Positions 7,187 through 9,701 of a stretch of DNA of 9,701 bases are shown here, piece after piece (within the stretch, counting starts at the first letter, position 1; every line of letters begins with the position of its first letter). The notes beneath the pieces are model-generated. The model was not told the origin of the DNA, made no database searches, and saw only the letters and a list, made by a program, of their open reading frames with translations. The stretch comes from an uncultured Roseburia sp. GTDB taxonomy: Bacteria > Bacillota > Clostridia > Lachnospirales > Lachnospiraceae. A program made the translations under genes and the position numbers. The stretch spans positions 1-9,701 of the forward strand of contig CAKRCJ010000065.1 in assembly GCA_934307185.1 (NCBI GenBank), written 5' to 3'.

Positions 7187-7768
7187 TTGAAAACTGAAAT
7201 TATAAATAAGTTTCATGATACATATGAACAGGGGGATTTGGAAAACTGCAAAATTAATTTATTTTTCTTGATGTTGATGTATAACACAGATATTAGAGAA
7301 GGAGAGCCTTATGACCATGACTTGAAACATATATTATTTAAGACAAATTGTATTCGCAATCCTATAGGAATAAGATATACGACGGAGGATTATGAAAAAA
7401 CAAAACAAATATTGGGATATGTTCTTGATTTAGCAAAAGCAATAAATAATCCGAATGTGGATACACAAGATATTTTTCAAAAAGGTCTTACCATTGATGA
7501 TAAAATAATAAAGGATATCCTTGATGTGGCGATTTATACAGAGTGCTTTTACAAAATGAATTCTGTTAATTCTGCAAGAATGGATGAATGTGAGGCTGGT
7601 AAAATTCCTTTTGTAGAACAGCTAATTAGTTTATTACTTTTTCATCAGGATCAAACACGCCTTGTTAGGGAAAACTATCAAGATTTCTTAAATCCAGATT
7701 GCATAACAGGAATGGAATTGTCGATAGCAAACAGACCTGTTGAGTACTACGATAATTTGAAAAGCTAA
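7187..7768 (+). CDS. Unrecognised protein, probably the N-terminal part of the split SEC-C nuclease gene
   Basis: A 193-residue frame that begins at a TTG supported by AGGAG at 7173-7177. I do not recognise the sequence. It is rich in helix-forming and acidic residues, with an 'NPIGIRYTTEDYEKTK' segment near residue 60 and a hydrophobic FVEQLISLLLFHQ near 140. No catalytic motif, signal peptide or membrane segment is apparent. It ends at TAA 7766-7768, but the same frame stays open for 11 more codons into the ATG at 7802 and on to 9553. The bridging residues (ISDNFESILES) read like a continued amphipathic helix. The simplest reading is that this is the first quarter of a larger protein cut by a nonsense codon. 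Alternatively it is a separate small partner of the ABC-3C system, 35 bases downstream of the ATPase. The existence of coding sequence is firm; the gene boundary is not. Confidence 0.7.
   Translation: MKTEIINKFHDTYEQGDLENCKINLFFLMLMYNTDIREGEPYDHDLKHILFKTNCIRNPIGIRYTTEDYEKTKQILGYVLDLAKAINNPNVDTQDIFQKGLTIDDKIIKDILDVAIYTECFYKMNSVNSARMDECEAGKIPFVEQLISLLLFHQDQTRLVRENYQDFLNPDCITGMELSIANRPVEYYDNLKS
7766..7768 (+). other. In-frame TAA splitting an otherwise continuous reading frame
   Basis: Codons before and after this TAA are in the same frame (position modulo 3 equals 2), with no other stop from 7187 to 9551. The 33 bases between the TAA and the next ATG (7802) are fully open. They have no convincing ribosome binding site for that ATG, only a GAAAG one to two bases upstream of it. 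A single substitution from CAA, GAA or AAA would create the stop. Confidence 0.65.
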
Positions 7769-7801
7769 ATATCAGATAATTTCGAGTCCATTCTTGAAAG
7801 T

Positions 7802-9553
7802 ATGAATGAAATAGTTCATTATTTGTATTATAGATTTGGTGAATCATTGGAGACACAAATAGTACACAGCGATATAAAATTTGAACTTATTCATCCATAT
7901 GAAAATGCTGAATTTGAAAGGTATTTGTATATTGCATCACAGAGATATCTTATATGCCGGATAGAAGAAGGGATTCGATATGGATACTATAAAATGGGGT
8001 ATATAGATAAAACGGCAGAAGGAACTCAGCAATATGCCTTTTCGTTTGAGAATGATGAAAAGTATAAGGCTAGGAGTATGGGAGTATTTCGGAGAGAATA
8101 TCAAGTAAGAAATCATACACTATTTGATTATAGAAATCAACATGACATTCCTATTGCATATGAAAAATTATCAATGTTGGCAGATGAGCTAATTGGGATC
8201 CAAACGGAAGAATATGAGTTTTTTAATTTTAGCGAGTTTCATCCAGATAAAATGTTGTTTCAAGAAGCAGAAAAGGTATCAAAGATAAAAGAACGGGTCG
8301 TGGATGCTTTGACAAAAGAATACTATTTGGATTGTATAGTGAAAGGAGTAAAGGTAAGGGATTTAATAGTTGCGTATAATTATCTGGATACGCTATCAGA
8401 GGTTTTGTATTTTGCATCAATGAAGTATATTGATGATAGAAAACAAGATACATATACTAAAGAAATAAGCTTGATTAATGTCATGTATCTTATAGAGGAG
8501 TTGGCAAGAATACATGAGTTTGAGGTTGAGTATTCAGAGAAGTTAGTAGACAGATTTGTATTTCATGAAAAGAAAAATAGAGATGATGACATTTTTTCTC
8601 AGCCACTTCTAAAGATAAGTAAGAAACAAGTAATATTAAGTCAAGCTTTATTGGAACAAGTAAATCTTGATAGATTCATTGAACGTCAGTTTATTAGATT
8701 TAATAAAAATGTGGCAGAAGTAGGTCATATTTTTGAACAGAAATTCATTAATAAATTAAAAAGGGGATACTCAAAAGGAATTACTGATTTTGAACATAAT
8801 GATATCCCTAATTTTTTTTTAAATACAAATAAAGTAAAGTATGATGCATTTGATGGAAGAGAAATTGAATATGATGTAATTTCTGTTTTGGGGGATTACC
8901 TTATTCTTACCGAATTGAAAGCAGTAATGACGTCATATGATTTGAATGAATTAGAAAAACGGAAAGAAAACGTTAAGGAGGCGATACAACAGCTTAATCG
9001 TCGAAAAGAATCTGTAAGATATGACTGGGATAAATTTAAAGAATTAGTATCTATAGAATTACCAGAAAAACCATATGAGGATGATCACATAATTTTAGTT
9101 GCATGTACGGATACATATGATTATACTCCGCTCAAATATAGTAATGTTTTTATTACAGATGATTCTTCGTATTTGAAATACTTTACGAATCCATATGTCG
9201 ATGTGATTGAAAAACAACCAAAATCAGCAACAATACAAAAAATAAAAAGTATATGGAAGAAGGGATATCCGGATGCTGAAGAATTTAAGGAATATTTGAT
9301 GAATCCAGTTACAATCCTTCCGTTTGTTGATACTATTAAAAAGACATATATTCCAGTGCCGGTTATGGATGAGAAAGACTGTGCTATTTTTTGTGAGGAA
9401 TATTTATTAATGGAGGATCCAATTATGGCATCAGTATTGGCCGCAAGAAAAGAAGAAAACGTTGTTAGGAATCAAAAGAAGATATATCCTAATGATCCTT
9501 GCCCATGTGGAAGTGGGCGAAAATATAAAAAATGTTGCTATAAGAATAAATAG
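7802..9553 (+). CDS. PD-(D/E)XK nuclease-like protein with C-terminal SEC-C zinc motif
   Basis: A 583-residue reading frame. The first 300 residues are helical and unrecognised. A restriction-endonuclease-like core follows: E312 in GHIFEQKF, D358 in EIEYDV, and E371-x-K373 in LILTELKA, with 13 residues between D and E. This is the classic E...D...ExK arrangement, close to NERD-type nuclease domains. The last 20 residues hold a SEC-C motif (DPCPCGSGRKYKKCC; C567, C569, C578, C579), a small zinc-binding tail known from SecA and many stand-alone proteins. The protein is predicted cytoplasmic. There is no good ribosome binding site before ATG 7802, and the upstream reading frame joins it without shift apart from one TAA. 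This is therefore probably the C-terminal three quarters of a roughly 788-codon protein. Its position after the ABC-3C ATPase suggests an extra nuclease arm of that system or an independent defence nuclease. The motifs are clear; the role is inferred. Confidence 0.8.
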   Translation: MNEIVHYLYYRFGESLETQIVHSDIKFELIHPYENAEFERYLYIASQRYLICRIEEGIRYGYYKMGYIDKTAEGTQQYAFSFENDEKYKARSMGVFRREYQVRNHTLFDYRNQHDIPIAYEKLSMLADELIGIQTEEYEFFNFSEFHPDKMLFQEAEKVSKIKERVVDALTKEYYLDCIVKGVKVRDLIVAYNYLDTLSEVLYFASMKYIDDRKQDTYTKEISLINVMYLIEELARIHEFEVEYSEKLVDRFVFHEKKNRDDDIFSQPLLKISKKQVILSQALLEQVNLDRFIERQFIRFNKNVAEVGHIFEQKFINKLKRGYSKGITDFEHNDIPNFFLNTNKVKYDAFDGREIEYDVISVLGDYLILTELKAVMTSYDLNELEKRKENVKEAIQQLNRRKESVRYDWDKFKELVSIELPEKPYEDDHIILVACTDTYDYTPLKYSNVFITDDSSYLKYFTNPYVDVIEKQPKSATIQKIKSIWKKGYPDAEEFKEYLMNPVTILPFVDTIKKTYIPVPVMDEKDCAIFCEEYLLMEDPIMASVLAARKEENVVRNQKKIYPNDPCPCGSGRKYKKCCYKNK

Positions 9554-9701
9554 ATACTTTTAAGAAACAATTACAAAAATAGGTTTCTTTTATGATGTGG
9601 AGAAGGGCAGTTGTTGCAAAAAAAATGAGGGTGTAAAAATTCTTGTGTCTATGGAAAGTAAATCTTTCTGGTAAGAAATAGATATGTAAAATTTTGCTGT
9701 C
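9554..9701. other. Non-coding tail of the window with no supportable gene
   Basis: Apart from the weak hairpin, this stretch has only very short frames on the + strand (for example a 14-codon ATG frame starting at 9592) and no ribosome binding site with a convincing start. A reverse-strand frame is open but reads as low-complexity, without a start near the window edge. I see no tRNA, repeat or transposon end. Confidence 0.5.
9562..9591 (+). terminator. Possible weak terminator after the SEC-C gene
   Basis: AAGAAAC at 9562-9568 pairs with GTTTCTT at 9583-9589 (seven pairs, 14-base loop), followed by only two more T residues before an A. It lies eight bases after the stop codon, where an operon end is expected. 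The stem is AT-rich and the T tract is poor, so termination would be weak. Confidence 0.35.

Noticed and set aside
581..9628. Shared TTGCAAAAA strings at about 585 and 9614 as possible direct repeats flanking the island
   Set aside because: The match is a short A-rich run around TTGC and does not extend; it is not evidence of attachment sites or target duplication.
9654..9668. GAAAG/CTTTC small inverted repeat
   Set aside because: Five base pairs with an AT loop is expected by chance, and no T tract follows.
9564..9677. Short open stretch ending in a TAA at 9675-9677, and its reverse-strand counterpart
   Set aside because: No start codon with a ribosome binding site, no recognisable motif, and too short to judge.

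Overview
This 9.7 kb window is AT-rich, uses strong AGGAGG-type ribosome binding sites and has every supportable gene on the + strand. Codon use, gene types and signals suggest a low-GC Firmicute, probably a gut Clostridia/Lachnospiraceae-like organism. This is inference; no rRNA or other decisive taxonomic marker is present.

Layout. (1) Positions 1-530 hold the tail of a small cysteine-rich DUF3795-type gene and a TfoX N-terminal-domain gene, closed by a good intrinsic terminator. They look like ordinary chromosomal flank. (2) A sigma-A-type promoter at 577-604 starts a two-gene cassette: an AAA15-type ATPase (RloA/AbiLi-like) and a RloB/AbiLii-like TOPRIM-type protein. This is the AbiL-type anti-phage architecture. 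(3) At 2578-3537 is a DUF4365 protein with a PD-(D/E)XK-like nuclease core and a C-terminal half I do not recognise. (4) Positions 3597-7151 hold an ABC-three-component (ABC-3C) conflict system: a nuclease-type effector with the ABC-3C C-terminal domain, a small middle component, and a DUF3732 ABC/SMC-like ATPase with a zinc-hook-like CxxC. The three genes overlap and are surely co-translated. (5) Positions 7187-9553 hold one reading frame interrupted by a single in-frame TAA at 7766-7768. The upstream half is unrecognised. The downstream half carries a second PD-(D/E)XK core and a C-terminal SEC-C zinc motif. It is best read as one roughly 788-codon gene split by a nonsense codon, though two genes cannot be excluded. 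(6) The last 148 bases hold a weak hairpin and no supportable gene.

Taken together this is a defence island: an ATPase plus TOPRIM pair, a three-component ABC system, and two further nuclease-like proteins stacked in one direction. Base composition drops sharply after the RloAB pair. That suggests the ATPase/TOPRIM cassette and the more AT-rich block (DUF4365, ABC-3C, SEC-C nuclease) were acquired separately. The least described parts are the split SEC-C nuclease placed 35 bases after the ABC-3C ATPase, which could be a fourth component, and the DUF4365 protein between the two recognised systems.
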